Shown: positions 1-10,819, counted from the first letter of the stretch. The stretch: DNA of 64,000 nt from Cordylochernes scorpioides (GCA_030710605.1 CP092863.1:144919372-144983371); one strand, 5' to 3'. Numbers and translations: made by a program. The notes: generated from the sequence alone by a model not told the origin.

Positions 1-105
1 AGACCGCTTCTCAGAGCTCTAATACTGTATTGGATCATTCTGCGTTTATATGCTATACTGAAGGATGGAATCTTAGAAATTTTATCGAATCAAACTATAA
101 ACATA
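1..105 (+). repeat. Family D repeat, 3' part
   Basis: Matches the end of the family D repeats at 22057-22160 and 55660-55800, including the run around AGAGCTCTAATACTGTATTG. The 5' part lies outside the window. Confidence 0.7.
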
Positions 106-332
106 AGCTTTTAGGAGAGCATAATTACCTATAAATATATTTTCATCTGAATAAGGTAAGTTGAAGTTTGATTTATGTTTAAAAGAAGCATTCGTGCTTT
201 GATGCGTCTATTTATCATTTATAAAGATAGGAACGTTATCTCATATAAATAATATTTTATCAGAAGAAAGGAATACAGTTGTAAGGTAAAAATTCTCTTA
301 TAGTAATAATCTACAGTAACACACACACAGAG

Positions 333-606
333 ACTCACTCCTGAGGGCGATGTGGACATAGAAAAGTTACTCATTCGATTGAAGGATCGAGAATTCCTGC
401 ACTCCATATATAACAAGAATAATGTGGTCAGGATGGATATCGCGGTCTATTACGAAGAAGAAACGGAGCACCTCTTCGGGCTACTCACGCCTGAAGACAA
501 GATTCCTCTCGACAAATTCTTCGACATTATCATCAAACATGTTCCGAACATGAACTCCCCAAATTGCAGGGATCTGTCTAGATTCAAGGCGGCTTTAAGC
601 TCCTGA
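333..606 (+). pseudogene. Orphan terminal-exon-like fragment, copy 1
   Basis: An open frame of about 90 codons follows a CA-rich stretch ending in CAG, a possible splice acceptor, and ends in TGA at 604-606. A poly(A) signal AATAAA lies at 716-721. There is no ATG at its head; the frame opens before the GTG at 352. The peptide is mixed and charged (EEETEHL, PEDKIPLDKFF, NSPNCRDLSRFKAAL) and looks like a real protein C-terminus, not a repeat shadow. I do not recognise the family. No partner exon is visible upstream. Compared with the copy at 22388-22661 I see three base changes, all amino-acid-changing, which suggests that at least one copy is not under selection. It is probably a captured or retrocopied gene fragment lying in the Dscam intron; a real nested gene cannot be excluded. 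Confidence 0.45.
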
Positions 607-715
607 TCCGGACGTGCCCTCGGAGAGGCCTACGTCGATTGTAAATATCTCTCTTCATTCCTACCATTATTATTTGCTTATAACTCCCTTTGAGTGTAAA
701 GATTGACGAGATGTC

Positions 716-721
716 AATAAA
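716..721 (+). promoter_or_regulatory. Poly(A) signal AATAAA after the exon-like fragment
   Basis: AATAAA lies 110 bases past the stop of the fragment at 333-606, followed by a T-rich stretch. The same signal follows the other copy near 22772. It supports reading the fragment as a terminal exon. Confidence 0.4.
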
Positions 722-844
722 GTTGTTTAATTGTCTAATTTTCACACACATATTTTGTTTTTCTTTACTAATAAGGTTTGGAACTTGAAATTCTCATGAG
801 GTGAACGAAAATTGCTGAAGAAATTGTACAAGAAGATAATATTC

Positions 845-1035
845 AGTTATAATTATCCACGCTGCGCGCGTTTGTTTTTGTAAATATTTCTGGTAGGATA
901 AAGTCGATATTTTATTAAGCCCGTTGAAGAGCGATTATCGCTTTGAAGCTATCATTTTTTATATTAAGAAACTCATTGTGAAAAAATATTTTGTAATTTT
1001 TTAATTTTTTTCACAATTTTATCATGAACAATAAG
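845..1035 (+). repeat. Family E repeat, single arm
   Basis: Shares the stretch around TTAAGCCCGTTGAAGAGCGA and the following CTCATTGTGAAAAAATATTT with the inverted pair at 55255-55510. A second copy is at 22905-23085 in the duplicated segment. Confidence 0.6.
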
Positions 1036-1790
1036 ATAATAGTATTAATTTGAATTACCAACAAATATTTAAATTCCAGAACTTTTCTTAAACTAAATAA
1101 TGATCTTAGAAATTTATAAAAAGTATATATAATTAAATGTATTAATATTAATGGAAAATGTAATCAATTCTATAATAACTACAAACAAAAAGGGTTTTTC
1201 TAATTGGAAATAATAAATATTATATTAGAAAAACAAATATTAAATATCTCAAATTTTCTTAAATACATTTGTATAAATTATAATTTAATTGTAAAATACA
1301 TTTAGGAAAATAAAGCTACAATCAACCAATAATGTATTTAATTCAAGACTTTACAGTGACTCGCTTGTCTACTCTCTTCAGCGGAATGTATATTTCAGGG
1401 GTAAATACATTATTACAACAGAAATACAAATATTTCTAATTATATATATATATTATTATAAAACAGCTTCAATAACGTATTTCTTTAATATGTTAATGTA
1501 ATGAAACGACAAAGCAATCTATTCCAATAGTTAATTTAAAGCCCTCCATCCTTACAAAAATTACGTAATTTTACGAATTCTGTTTAAAATAACTAGATAT
1601 TTCTGATAGGAATCCAAATTATAGTTATTAAATATGAGGCTTGATCAGAAATATGAAGTGGAATGAAAACCTTAATTTGTATTTAAAAATATACAATCAA
1701 ATTTGAGCAATATTCTTTTTCCTTCAAGCCATTATATTTGTGATACAAAGTTGAATATAACAAACAGTTGAGTATAACAAAATTGGACAA
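1035..1790. other. AT-rich stretch without recognisable features
   Basis: Low-complexity A/T sequence shared with 23085-23830. I see no coding frame, RNA or repeat boundary in it. Confidence 0.5.
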
Positions 1791-1794
1791 ACCT

Positions 1795-2755
1795 TTTGGA
1801 GGTTGTACCTTTAAGCATGTATATCGGGTTTCAGACACCAACTCTGAAAGATATTACAGTGACCTTTATTGAAGACATACGAGATAACCAAGTGTGTATA
1901 CACTCATAGACAAAACTTAAGGAAGTTGTATCTTTCAGCATGTATATCGGTATTCAGACAATAACTCTGAAAAATATTACAGTGACCTTTATTGAAGACA
2001 TACGAGATAACCAATATACACTCATAGACAAAACTTAAGGAAGTTGTATCTTTCAGCATGTATATCGGTATTCAGACAATAACTCTGAAAGATATTCCAG
2101 TGACCTTTATTGAAGACACACGAGATAACCAAGTGTGTATACACTCATAGAAAAAGCTCGAAGAAGTTGTACCTTTCATCATGTATATCGGGATTCAGAA
2201 AATAATTCTGAAAATATTACAGTGACCTTTATTGAAGACGCAAAAGATAACCAAGTATGTATACACTCATAGACAACACTTAAGGAAGATGTACCTTTCA
2301 GCATGTATATCGGGATTGAGACAATAACTCTGAAAGATATTACAGTGACCTTTATTGAAGACATACGAGATAACCAAGTGTGTATACACTCATAGACAAA
2401 ACTTAAGGAAGTTGTATCTTTCAGCATGTATATCGGTATTCAGACAATAACTCTGAAAGATATTCCAGTGACTTTTATTGAAGACACACGAGATAACCAA
2501 GTGTGTATACCCTCATAGAAAAAGCTCGAAGAAGTTGTACCTTTCATCATGTATATCGGGATTCAGAAAATAATTCTGAAAATATTACAATGACCTTTAT
2601 TGAAGACGCAAAAGATAACCAAGTATGTATACACTCATAGACAACACTTAAGGAAGATGTACCTTTCAGCATGTATATCGGGATTGAGACAATAACTCTG
2701 AAAGATATTACAGTGACCTTTATTGAAGACATATGAGATAACCAAGCGTGAACAT
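1795..2755 (-). repeat. 123-bp satellite array, block 1
   Basis: About eight tandem copies of a unit of roughly 123 bp, recognisable by TTAAGGAAGTTGTA, CATGTATATCGG and CCTTTATTGAAGACA. Units differ by a few bases, and a higher-order pattern of about two to three units repeats between 2050 and 2750. Open frames through the array on the - strand are by-products of the repeat. The other segment copy has only about three to four units at 23830-24250. Confidence 0.9.
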
Positions 2756-3017
2756 AATTACCTCTGTATCCTTAATAAAAAAAAAAACTGATGACCGGCG
2801 ACATTCTACCTTCTTAAGGTTTTTTCCCTGAGAGATAATGTATTATTTTTATAATAACAAATTATATCGGTAAATTTTTGCACTATGAATTTGTGATGAG
2901 ATATCAAAATTGAAATTGCGTATCATTTTTCAACTTCCCATCGTCGTGTTTTTTTTTTATCTATCAATATTGGCTTGTATTCTAGACAAAATGTCCAGGG
3001 TGTCAACATAACCAATA

Positions 3018-3235
3018 TCATATTGTTTGCTTGAGTGCTCCTCCATCTTTTCTTATTTTAAAAAGTTTTTTTTGTTGTTTTAATCCAACACGCCCCGTCA
3101 AAGTTTCAGCTAAAGTTTTAGTCAAAAACGGTGAATTTAAAAGAGCGGATTTATTCTGCAGGGAAGTGTGACGTCTTGTCAAAAGTTGTTTGCCTTCTTG
3201 AAAACTTTCACTTGTGAAATCCAACCAAGCGTCCC
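3018..3235 (-). pseudogene. Exon-like coding fragment, unrecognised
   Basis: On the - strand a 70-codon frame begins directly after TCTAG, a possible acceptor at about 3236-3240, and runs to a stop near 3018. The peptide has varied composition (FTSESFQEGKQLL, LAETLTGRVGLKQQKK) and is more GC-rich than its surroundings. I do not recognise it. The copy at 24540-24757 lacks one T of a poly-T run and so loses the frame near its end. It is probably a decaying gene fragment; chance is the alternative. Confidence 0.25.
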
Positions 3236-3369
3236 ACTAGAATTCTCTACTTGAAATTGCCATTTTTTTACAGGTTGACCAATAAAATTATAGTCTACAA
3301 TTGTATGTATGGCTATCAACATCAATATTTTCTTAACTATTATTTATAATAGTTTTTATTCAAATTATA

Positions 3370-3735
3370 AATATATTCATGTTATATTAGAATATTATTT
3401 AATTTTAAATTATATTCCATAGATTCAAATACTCTGTTAAATCGACCGCCAGAGTTCACGCTTCCCCTATAAAAACTCATTGTTGTTGTTTTCCGATGGC
3501 CGCTCAAATCTTTTGTACATTATGTAAATCAGTTTTTCATTTTTTGATTCTTACTCCTTAATCCAGGCAGTACTTACACCAAATTATGTTTTTTATATAT
3601 TCCTCAAACTCAATTAAAGCAATTACTGATCAAACCTTATATTTATTATTATTCTTTAAATATTTTTGCCACAACTGCATTACCATAATCCTCAACATGA
3701 TCAAATATTAACAGAAATCTCATTCTTAAATATAA
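3370..3735 (+). repeat. Family F repeat
   Basis: Carries the family F landmark AAATCGACCGCCAGAG followed by CATTGTTGTTG and TTTTGTACATTATGTAAAT. Related copies are at 4050, 5380 (reverse), 6560, 24870, 25550, 40565 (reverse) and 41800. Confidence 0.7.
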
Positions 3736-3774
3736 TATATATATATATATAATACAATATAATGCGGTTTATGA

Positions 3775-4045
3775 TTGTAAAACGACTATTGACAAGTTTT
3801 ACCGTAAATGGTTCTTTTGAACGAAAAATCGTAATTTATTTTAAGGAGAAATAACGACTATTTCTATTCTTAGGGATGAAGTATGAAAGGATGAATTGTG
3901 AAGAGTAATGATGAACGGAAAAATATTCCCAATTTCCCATCCCTGTACACTTTTTTTTTCCGTTTATCATTACTCTTCACAATTCTTCCTTTCATACTTT
4001 ATCCATAAGGATATAAATAGTCGTTATTGCTCCTTAAAATATATA
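3775..4045. repeat. SINE-B inverted pair, tRNA heads lost
   Basis: The left arm is the reverse complement of the SINE-B body (AAGGAGAAATAACGACTA, GGATGAAGTATGAAAGGATG). The right arm is the same body in direct orientation (CCGTTTATCATTACTC). The tRNA-derived heads that should meet in the middle are missing, leaving a hairpin of about 80 bp per arm. Same structure at 25275-25540. Confidence 0.7.
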
Positions 4046-4049
4046 TGTA

Positions 4050-4335
4050 TGTTATATAAACAATATTTTATTTTAAAATTATAATTTCTAGAATAAATTA
4101 CACTGTGAAGTCGACCGCCAGATGTCGCGCCTTTCCCTATATAAACCTATTGTTGTTGTTTCCTGTTGGCCGGCTCTTTCTGTATATATGTAAATATATA
4201 TTATTTTATTTTCTTTATTCTACTCGCCTCAAGTCAAGTAGTACTTTCTCAAATTATGTATTTTATATTTCTTCATTAGCATAATGCCTATTTCTGATCT
4301 AAACTTTTTTAAATATTTTTACCACGACTGCAATA
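4050..4335 (+). repeat. Family F repeat, variant
   Basis: Diverged family F copy with GTCGACCGCCAGATGTCG and GTTGTTGTTTCC in the usual order. Confidence 0.6.
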
Positions 4336-4634
4336 TCACAAACATACTCATGTATTCTCAAAACAAGAAAATAATTTAATTTTTAATCTTAAATTTATTA
4401 TAACATATATATATATATAATTTGTTCGTTTTTATATTTGAATTAATGAAAACGAAAAGCCTTTTTTTTTTCGATAGCTTTGTCTAACGATCGAATATCT
4501 CTCGAATTGTTTTTTTTTTTCTCAAACAAAAAGCTTCAATGATCACCTCTCACTTCAAATAGACGCTGAAACTAAGAGTCTTCTATTGATTGTCTGATCA
4601 ACTGTGTCGTTATTCTGTTATATTGCAGAGACGA

Positions 4635-4705
4635 TTATTATATGGCGCGCCTAGTTTTGACGTCTAATTTGATGGGGGAGGTGACTTTTATTTTGAGAGA
4701 TCATC
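4635..4705 (-). repeat. Family C arm fragment
   Basis: Short stretch CTAGTTTTGACGTCTAAT and GGGGGAGGTGAC matches the outer arm of family C (compare 20630-20670 and 60920-60950). The hammerhead part is absent. Also present at 26150-26190. Confidence 0.5.
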
Positions 4706-4819
4706 ATCCTGACGACAAAATATCTTTATATATATATTTTTATATATAATATAAACGGTAGCAATTCGTTTCTTTATTCGTGAAAAAAATTGCAAAGATT
4801 CGTATCTTTACAATCCTTC

Positions 4820-5060
4820 CACAGGCTATTTTTAACGAAAAAAGAAATGCATTGCTACCATTTTTGCAAAAAAAAAGCAATATAACAGCGGTATGGTAGA
4901 TTAAACTGGCGAAACCGCTGGGAGGGTTCATCACTGTTGAGCTAGGTCCTCCCATTAATTTTTTATTGCAGTAAGGACAGTAGAAATTGTTTAATTTCAA
5001 AAAGAATCTTACGTGTCTATAATAGTTTCTAATTTTCATAACAGATAACGCGCTAGTGCA
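4820..5060 (-). repeat. Family D repeat
   Basis: Contains the reverse-oriented landmark TGGCGAAACCGCTGGGAGGG, then GTAAGGACAGTAGAAATTG and the end that runs to GCGCTAGTGCATCGT. Same at 26350-26560. Confidence 0.7.
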
Positions 5061-5092
5061 TCGTAATATACAGTATATATATATATATGATT

Positions 5093-5326
5093 TTTCAGGA
5101 TGCCTTAATGACCAATATTTTGGTCGTTGAGGTACAGCTTGCACCACGCTGATGAGGGCCAACAGACCGAAACGCGTCCGTGGTTAGCTTTTCCTGATTA
5201 ATCAATAATGGGTATTTGGCCAATTCTGGAATAATTAATAATCAACGAGAATAGTTGATATTTATTCCGATAGATGGCGCAAGCCATCAGCAACTTTCAG
5301 TTGCACGATAAGGAGATGCCTTTTTC

Positions 5327-5330
<4 letters not shown>
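5093..5330 (+). mobile_element. Family B short element with hammerhead ribozyme
   Basis: In order it contains a hairpin (GACCAATATTTTGGTC near 5110), a hammerhead motif (5143-5184), the stretch TTTTCCTGATTAATCAATAA, and the family B arm ending GATGGCGCAAGCCATCAGCA. The matching place in the other segment copy has lost about 260 bp of it, between 5110 and 5372. Non-autonomous and without coding capacity. The order resembles family A, so the two probably share an ancestor. Confidence 0.75.
5143..5184 (+). ncRNA. Hammerhead ribozyme motif
   Basis: Stem I pairs ACCACG (5143-5148) with CGTGGT (5179-5184), a perfect 6 bp. The core box CTGATGA is at 5149-5155 and GAAA at 5169-5172. Stem II is GGGC with GACC, with one mismatch. 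Stem III is the minimal CGCG, followed by TC before the expected cleavage point. Hammerheads with a tiny stem III are known from Penelope-like elements and animal retrozymes, where they tend to act as dimers. Activity is not shown by sequence alone. Confidence 0.8.

Positions 5331-5360
<30 letters not shown>
5328..5360. repeat. (TA)n microsatellite
   Basis: Uninterrupted alternating T and A of about 33 bases. Confidence 0.9.
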
Positions 5361-5365
<5 letters not shown>

Positions 5366-5371
5366 AATAAA

Positions 5372-5700
5372 AAAGAGGTTTTCTGCTTGAATTTTGATCA
5401 TTTTGAGGATTAACGTAATGCAGTCGTGGTTGAAATCTTGAAAGTATGATACTTAATTTAATTGAGTTAAAGGAATATATAAGAAACATAATTTGATTAA
5501 AGTACTGCATGGCTTAAGGCGAGTAGAACAAGGAAAAACAAAAACTTATTTACATAATGTACAAAAGTTTTGAGCCGGCCATCGGGAAAGAACAACAATC
5601 GGTTTTATATAGGGAAAGTATGACCTCTGGCGGTCGAATTAACAGAGTATTTGAATCTATGATATATAATTTTAAATAAAATAATATTTTTATATAACAT
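5372..5700 (-). repeat. Family F repeat, reverse orientation
   Basis: Reverse complement of the family F landmarks: CTCTGGCGGTCGAATTAAC and TACATAATGTACAAAAG. Other copy at 40565-40900. Confidence 0.65.
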
Positions 5701-6480
5701 ATATGGTTGTATATCAAGGTTACTGAAACCTCTATAATTTCCAGTACCAACAAAGAGTAGAAAGATTAGAGAGGATCTAGAGAGACTATATAAAACAAAC
5801 ACACTTATCTCTAGCTTGACATATATAAGCACATTGCGCATATCAGGAAGTTCTAGCTACTCGGAAGGAAATGGTTTATCAGATAGCCCAATCTTGTCTA
5901 TTTTTTGTTCTCTTCAAGGGTTTCTCGAGTATATAACAATATTAATATTATAATAGAATATTCTTATTATATTACAAAAATTATTGTTTTTAATTTTTAT
6001 CTGGCAACACTGTTAAATCAGACGACCCTTCTACTGTGAATTTTTTCTTATTAATAGAAACTTTTTTAGCGCAATTCTTTTTAAATAACAATTAAATATA
6101 TATTTATTTTTTATTGTTTAACTTTTAGTGTTAAATATATAGCATATATTTTATATTACTAATCGAGAACTATTTTATTTTTTATTCAAATATAATTGTT
6201 GTTCGGGTAAAAACATTATTTTATTCTTACAGCTCTACCATTACAAAGATAATAAATACTTGAATATTTTTCTCATATTTCTCTCTGTATAGTTTTTAGA
6301 TAAAATTAAAATAAATTTAATAATTAAAAAATCTTAAATATGATGTTTTAGCGTGCCATCTTTTGAAAGAAATTTAAACTATTTTTGTGATGTGTAAGAA
6401 AGAGAGATTATTTTTTAAATAAACAGTTTTATAATACTGAAATTCTAATATAATTCCTAAACACATAAAGATACAATTTT
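5700..6480. other. No gene seen; moderately complex then AT-rich
   Basis: Shared with 40900-41740. 5700-5900 is less AT-rich than average but has no convincing frame. Open frames here are short and overlap repeats. Confidence 0.4.
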
Positions 6481-6499
6481 AATGAAATTCAATTTTAAT

Positions 6500-6976
6500 A
6501 CTTGTATTAAAGGAAGGGCTTGGCTCTTCAGTGTTAAATCTTTCCAGCGGTGTGGCCAGTTTAAATATATATATATGTTATATAAAAATATTATTTTATT
6601 TAAAAAATTATATTTCATAGATTCAAATACTCTGTTAAATCGACCGCCAGAGGTCATGCTTTCTCTATAAATACTCATTGTTGTTGTTTCCCGTGGGTCG
6701 GCTCAACCTTTTGTACATTATGTAAATAAGTATTTCATTTTTAATTCTTACGCCTTTAAACCAGGCAGTACTTTTATCAAACCATGTTTTTTAAATATAT
6801 TCCTTTAGTTCATTAAAAGAAATCTCTGATCAAAACTATTTTAGACTTTATATTTTCAAGATTATTATTGCCACGACTGCAGAACAATATCATAATGATA
6901 CTCATGGATACCAAAATCAAGCAACAAATAATAATAATTCAATATATCAACCTAATTCCAAAATACAACAGAAATC

Positions 6977-6980
<4 letters not shown>
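6500..6980 (+). repeat. Family D fragment followed by family F
   Basis: GGAAGGGCTTGGCTCTTCAG and the CCAGCGGTGTGGCCA stretch are diverged family D. From about 6560 the family F landmarks follow. Same pair at 41745-42200. Confidence 0.6.
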
Positions 6981-7042
<62 letters not shown>

Positions 7043-7048
7043 TATATA
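6981..7048. repeat. (TA)n microsatellite
   Basis: Long alternating TA run with one small interruption; shorter in the other copy at 42217-42248. Confidence 0.9.
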
Positions 7049-7079
7049 AGTTTTTAAAAATAGAGCGATCCATAAATAC

Positions 7080-7190
7080 TATTTTAATTAAAAATGCATA
7101 TAAAACCTTGATAAAGGTTGGCGTTCACCCAACTGAAATATTGGTAAAATAAATGATATTTTGAACCAATATATGCCTTTTTAATTAAAT
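7080..7190 (+). repeat. Family H repeat with hammerhead-like remains
   Basis: Contains TTGATAAAGGTTGG, a small hairpin, then CCAACTGAAATATTGG. This resembles the common pattern of a CTGATGAAGG box and a CCGAAA box around a stem, but both boxes deviate. Copies at 42265-42380 and, more decayed, 51860-51990. Confidence 0.35.
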
Positions 7191-7608
7191 AATATATATA
7201 TAAATATATATGAATATTGAATAAATATATGGTATGAAAGGTACATACTTAAATACTCAAATATTAATAAATAATAAATGCAAGAATAAGTATCTAGATG
7301 TTTTAATAATATCAATAATAGGGAATTGATAAAATAATATGTTTTATTAAAAGGAGGAGAAATAAAATCAATCAGAAAATATTTTAGGATTCGTTCTTTT
7401 AGTCAATCATTGGAGAACCTCACAGCCGTTTCCATATTAGCATACTGAATGCCATACAGATTTTATGATTGCTGAATAATTGCAATTAATGCATATCTGT
7501 TGGAGCAATCCGTGTTAAACTCACTAAATAATAACGGCATAGCTTAGATCAATATTGTTCATTACAATCATCCAATATTTCCACTGAATTGTTATACCAT
7601 ATTTTATA

Positions 7609-7752
7609 CGGGGCTCTAACACATTTGTAAGTGCAAAGTCGAACTGCTTTTCACATGTGTAGACATGTGGTGCACTTACAGTAAAAGCAGTCGCCAACTT
7701 CTACCCACCATGATTATCATGGCCTGTGCTACGTGTACTAGGAATAAGCAAA
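7609..7752 (+). mobile_element. SINE-A, 3' part
   Basis: Body and tail of SINE-A: CACATTTGTAAGTGCAAAG, CACATGTGTAGACATGTGG, then GTGTACTAGGAATAAGC and an A run. The tRNA-like head is missing. Copy at 47308-47458; full-length relatives at 15250-15550 and 57546-57846. Confidence 0.75.
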
Positions 7753-7796
7753 AAAAAAAAACTTTTTTTTCTGAGATTTAAATCTCTAAACATATC

Positions 7797-8030
7797 TATA
7801 ATGATACATAGTGGACATGGCATCTGCCCGGTAAGCGAAACACTGTGGGTTCGATTCCCTACCTGGACACTTTTATTTTTCCGTTTATCATTACTCTTCA
7901 TAAATCATCCTTTCATACTTCATCCATAATGACAGGAATAATCGTTATTTCTCCTTAAATAATAAAAATTACGATTTTTCGTTCTGTAAAAAGAAACATT
8001 TGCAGTAAAACTTGATAAACGTCGTTTTAA
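7797..8030 (+). mobile_element. SINE-B
   Basis: tRNA-like promoter remains (GGTTCGATTCC as B box near 7849) followed by the SINE-B body TTTATTTTTCCGTTTATCAT and a 3' end with TAAACGTCGTTTTA. The A box region is damaged. Copy at 47497-47730. Confidence 0.7.
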
Positions 8031-8059
8031 ATCTATTAAATATTAAGAGAGAAGCATTT

Positions 8060-8310
8060 CTTGATGGTGAAACTAAAAGTTACTTATGGCTTGCGCCATC
8101 TGTCGGAATAAATATCAATTCTATCCAATCATTGATTATTTTAGTCAAATTTGATCAACGTATAATCATGATTAATAAATAATAGGTATATGGCAAATTC
8201 AGATTGAAATTAAAAATCAACTATTAATTTATTTTTTCTTCATTTTATGACTCCGACTATCAGTAACCTTTAGTTATAGGCAATGGAGATGTCTTTTCAT
8301 AATTAATACA
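8060..8310. repeat. Family B inverted pair, hammerhead lost
   Basis: A left arm in reverse (GGCTTGCGCCATCTGTCGGA) faces a degraded right arm (CAGTAACCTTTAGTTATAGG). The central part with the ribozyme is not recognisable. Copy at 47760-48010. Confidence 0.55.
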
Positions 8311-8429
8311 CTTAATCCCAGTATAATTTCATATTTGTACTATTTTTTCATATCCATGATATGATTATACAATATTTATATAATTCAACTATAGACAAAG
8401 AAAGGTCAAATATGTGACTTAAAAGCTAA

Positions 8430-8669
8430 GTGAATAATTACAAACACAATAAATATAAAATATATAAGGGAATAACAATACATCCAGATGGCACAAGAAC
8501 CTACAGGACATGTAACAACTGTCCTGGTGTGGAACTAACACCTACCTACATATTCTCATGCCCAGCAATGGCTGCAGCCTTGCAGAAAATTGACATGGAC
8601 CCAGAACTTTACACACCCAAGATAGAGAGCTTTGTGACTGCTGTGGTAGAGATGTACGGAGACATCTGA
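8430..8669 (+). pseudogene. C-terminal end of a non-LTR retrotransposon ORF2
   Basis: The frame reads CNNCPGVELTPTYIFSCPA before ending in EMYGDI and a stop. The C-x2-C, then S-C-P spacing is the zinc-finger-like C-terminus typical of LINE reverse transcriptases (R1, I and Jockey-like groups). No reverse transcriptase domain lies upstream, so this is a 5'-truncated LINE. The second copy at 48128-48367 differs at several residues but stays open. The stop codon and flanking 3' UTR are the seed of the tandem array that follows. Confidence 0.6.
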
Positions 8670-9470
8670 GTCTCTTCATTGGACACGACAACAACAACAG
8701 AAAATTGACAAGGACCCAGAACTTTACACACCCAAGATAGAGAACATTGCTGTAATAGAGATGTACGGAGACATCTGAGGCTCTTTATTGGACACGACAA
8801 CAACAATAGAAAATTGACATGGACCCAGAACTTGACACATCCAAGATAGAGAACATTGCGACTGCTGTGATAGAGATGTACGGAGACATCTGAGTCTTTT
8901 CATTGGACACAACAACAACAACAACAGAAAATTGACATGAACCCTGAAATTTTCACACCCAAGATAGAGAACATTGCTGTAATAGAGATGTACGGAGACA
9001 TCTGAGGCTCTTCATTGGACACAAAACAACAAACAGAAATTTGACATGGACCCAGAACTTTTCACACCCAACATAGAGAACATTTCTGTGATATAGATGT
9101 ACGGGGACATCTGAGGCTCTTCATTGGACACGACAACAATAACAGAAAATTGACATGGACCCAGAACTTTACACACCCAAGATAGAGAACATTACTGTGA
9201 TAGAGATGTACGGAGACATCTGAGACTCTTCATCAGACACAACAACAACAACTTAAAATCGACATGGACCCAGAACTTTACACACCCAAGATAGAGAACA
9301 TTACTGTGATAGAGATGTACGGAGACATCTGAGACTCTTCATCAGACACAACAACAACAACTTAAAATCGACATGGACCCAGAACTTTACACACCCAAGA
9401 TAAAGAACATTGCTGTGATAGAGATATATGGAGACTTCTGAGGCTCTTCATTGGGCAGGACAACAACAAC
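8593..9470 (+). repeat. Tandem array of a LINE 3' tail
   Basis: About eight copies, spaced 105-118 bp, of the end of the LINE ORF plus its 3' UTR: ACATGGACCCAGAACTTT, CACCCAAGATAGAGA, GATGTACGGAGACATCTGAG, ending in ACAACAACA runs. The other segment copy has about six at 48290-48945. Coding frames through it are by-products. Confidence 0.85.
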
Positions 9471-9865
9471 ATTACAATATGCGAATCCCAAAAGAACTGT
9501 CTTATAGAAATATTGAATAATTAGAAAAAGCATTATTAATCCAAACAAAGCTTCTCAATATTGAATTAATTGAATTATTAATTATATCTTTAGATCAAAG
9601 AGTGTTTTCAAGTCCAAAGATTGATGTAAGATATATATATTAAAAACATCGACAAACTGTTGCGGCAGCAGATTCCTAGCTACAGCTGCAAAATATCCCA
9701 GGAAGCGTCGTTACTTAGCTCTACGATTTTTTATCACGCACGCTCTTCTGCCTTTTTATTGAAAATTAAGAAAAAATATAAGATAAATATATAGGTATCT
9801 ATATAAAAAATCAATTTTTATCAATTAGTATATAAGCATTATATACTTATCGTTATAGTTCATAT
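9470..9865. other. No gene seen
   Basis: AT-rich sequence shared with 48945-49345. A slightly richer patch near 9660-9730 has no open frame of note. Confidence 0.4.
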
Positions 9866-10165
9866 TAAATTTATTTAAACGAATTTGACCATGTATTAAT
9901 AAGATATAAGAAAATTCTTGAATTCATAGATTATTTATTTAAATGAATTTGACCATTTACTAATAAAATCGAATAGATTATCGACTTCCTCGATTATATA
10001 TTTTATCTAATTTTTTCCATGGATTAATAATATCTAATAAAATTCTCGATTTCAATGATTATTCATTTAAATAAATTCGACCACATGTACTAATAAGATC
10101 TGAGAAAATTCTCGATTTATTTTAATATTTATTTAAATGTATTTGACCATATTACTAATAGTGCC
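9865..10165 (+). repeat. Degenerate tandem repeat of about 55-70 bp
   Basis: Four to five diverged copies marked by TTATTTAAA, AATTTGACCAT and TACTAATAA followed by AAAATTCTCGATT. Copy at 49345-49640. Confidence 0.6.
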
Positions 10166-10254
10166 TAAAAAAATTCCTCTCAACTTTAAATAATCGTTGA
10201 AAATTTCTCTGATTATTCCAGAATAACAATAAAATACAATTTCATGGTTGAATA

Positions 10255-10560
10255 GATAGAGCCAAAACGACGTTTAAAGTTGTTGACCCTCATCAGCGTT
10301 GTGAAAGAAAGCCTCAAACACAATCTTTATTTGATCGTTAATGTACAGCCTTCACCACGTTGATGAAGGCCAACAGCCCGAAACGCGTAGATGGTTAACT
10401 TTTTTTTATTTATCAAGAAAAATAATATTACTGAATAATTAAAAAAATCAAATATAAGTTGTTATTTATTCCGAAAGATGGCGGTAAGCCATCAGCAACC
10501 TATAATTTGTCCAATCAGGAGATGCTTTTATCTTAATGGAGATATAGAGAAAAGTTATAT
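10255..10560. mobile_element. Family B inverted pair with two decayed hammerheads
   Basis: A reverse-strand hammerhead remnant (CCCTCATCAGCGTTGTG near 10275) faces a forward one at 10354-10395. The forward one has TTGATGA instead of CTGATGA and only four of six stem I pairs. The family B arm with GATGGCGGTAAGCCATCAGC follows. In the other copy the forward motif (49822-49863) keeps five of six stem I pairs. Confidence 0.65.
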
Positions 10561-10819
10561 TTGAATATGAATTATCGCTAATGGGTTGTATATATAGTGT
10601 TAATAATGTTTTAAAAGAGTTTTTATTCAAACATTTACTTTGTCATAAAACGAGTAAAGAAAATGTAAGACAATCATTTTCTAAGTTCCTTTTATAAAAG
10701 GGACCATTAAGAATTTTGTCAATATTGGCTGATGTCTTTTACTCTCTACTTAAAATATTGATTACATATATGTGTACTTGTGAAATATTGCGTAAATTTC
10801 GTTTAATACGACTATATTT

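Noticed and set aside
2179-2732. Minus-strand open frames with a repeating peptide (SIPIYMLKGTSSLS)
   Set aside because: They are the 123-bp satellite read in one frame; length and repetition follow from the unit, not from selection.
7100-7145. Hammerhead-like TTGATAAAGG and CTGAAATATTGG
   Set aside because: Both core boxes deviate from CUGANGA and GAAA context and stem I is absent; kept only as a note on family H.
6868-7152. Open frame with long IYIYIY run
   Set aside because: Translation of the (TA)n microsatellite.
7701-7929. Overlapping frames on both strands over SINE-B
   Set aside because: Shadows of the tRNA-like head and SINE body; the same frames recur at 47399-47627 because the segment is repeated.
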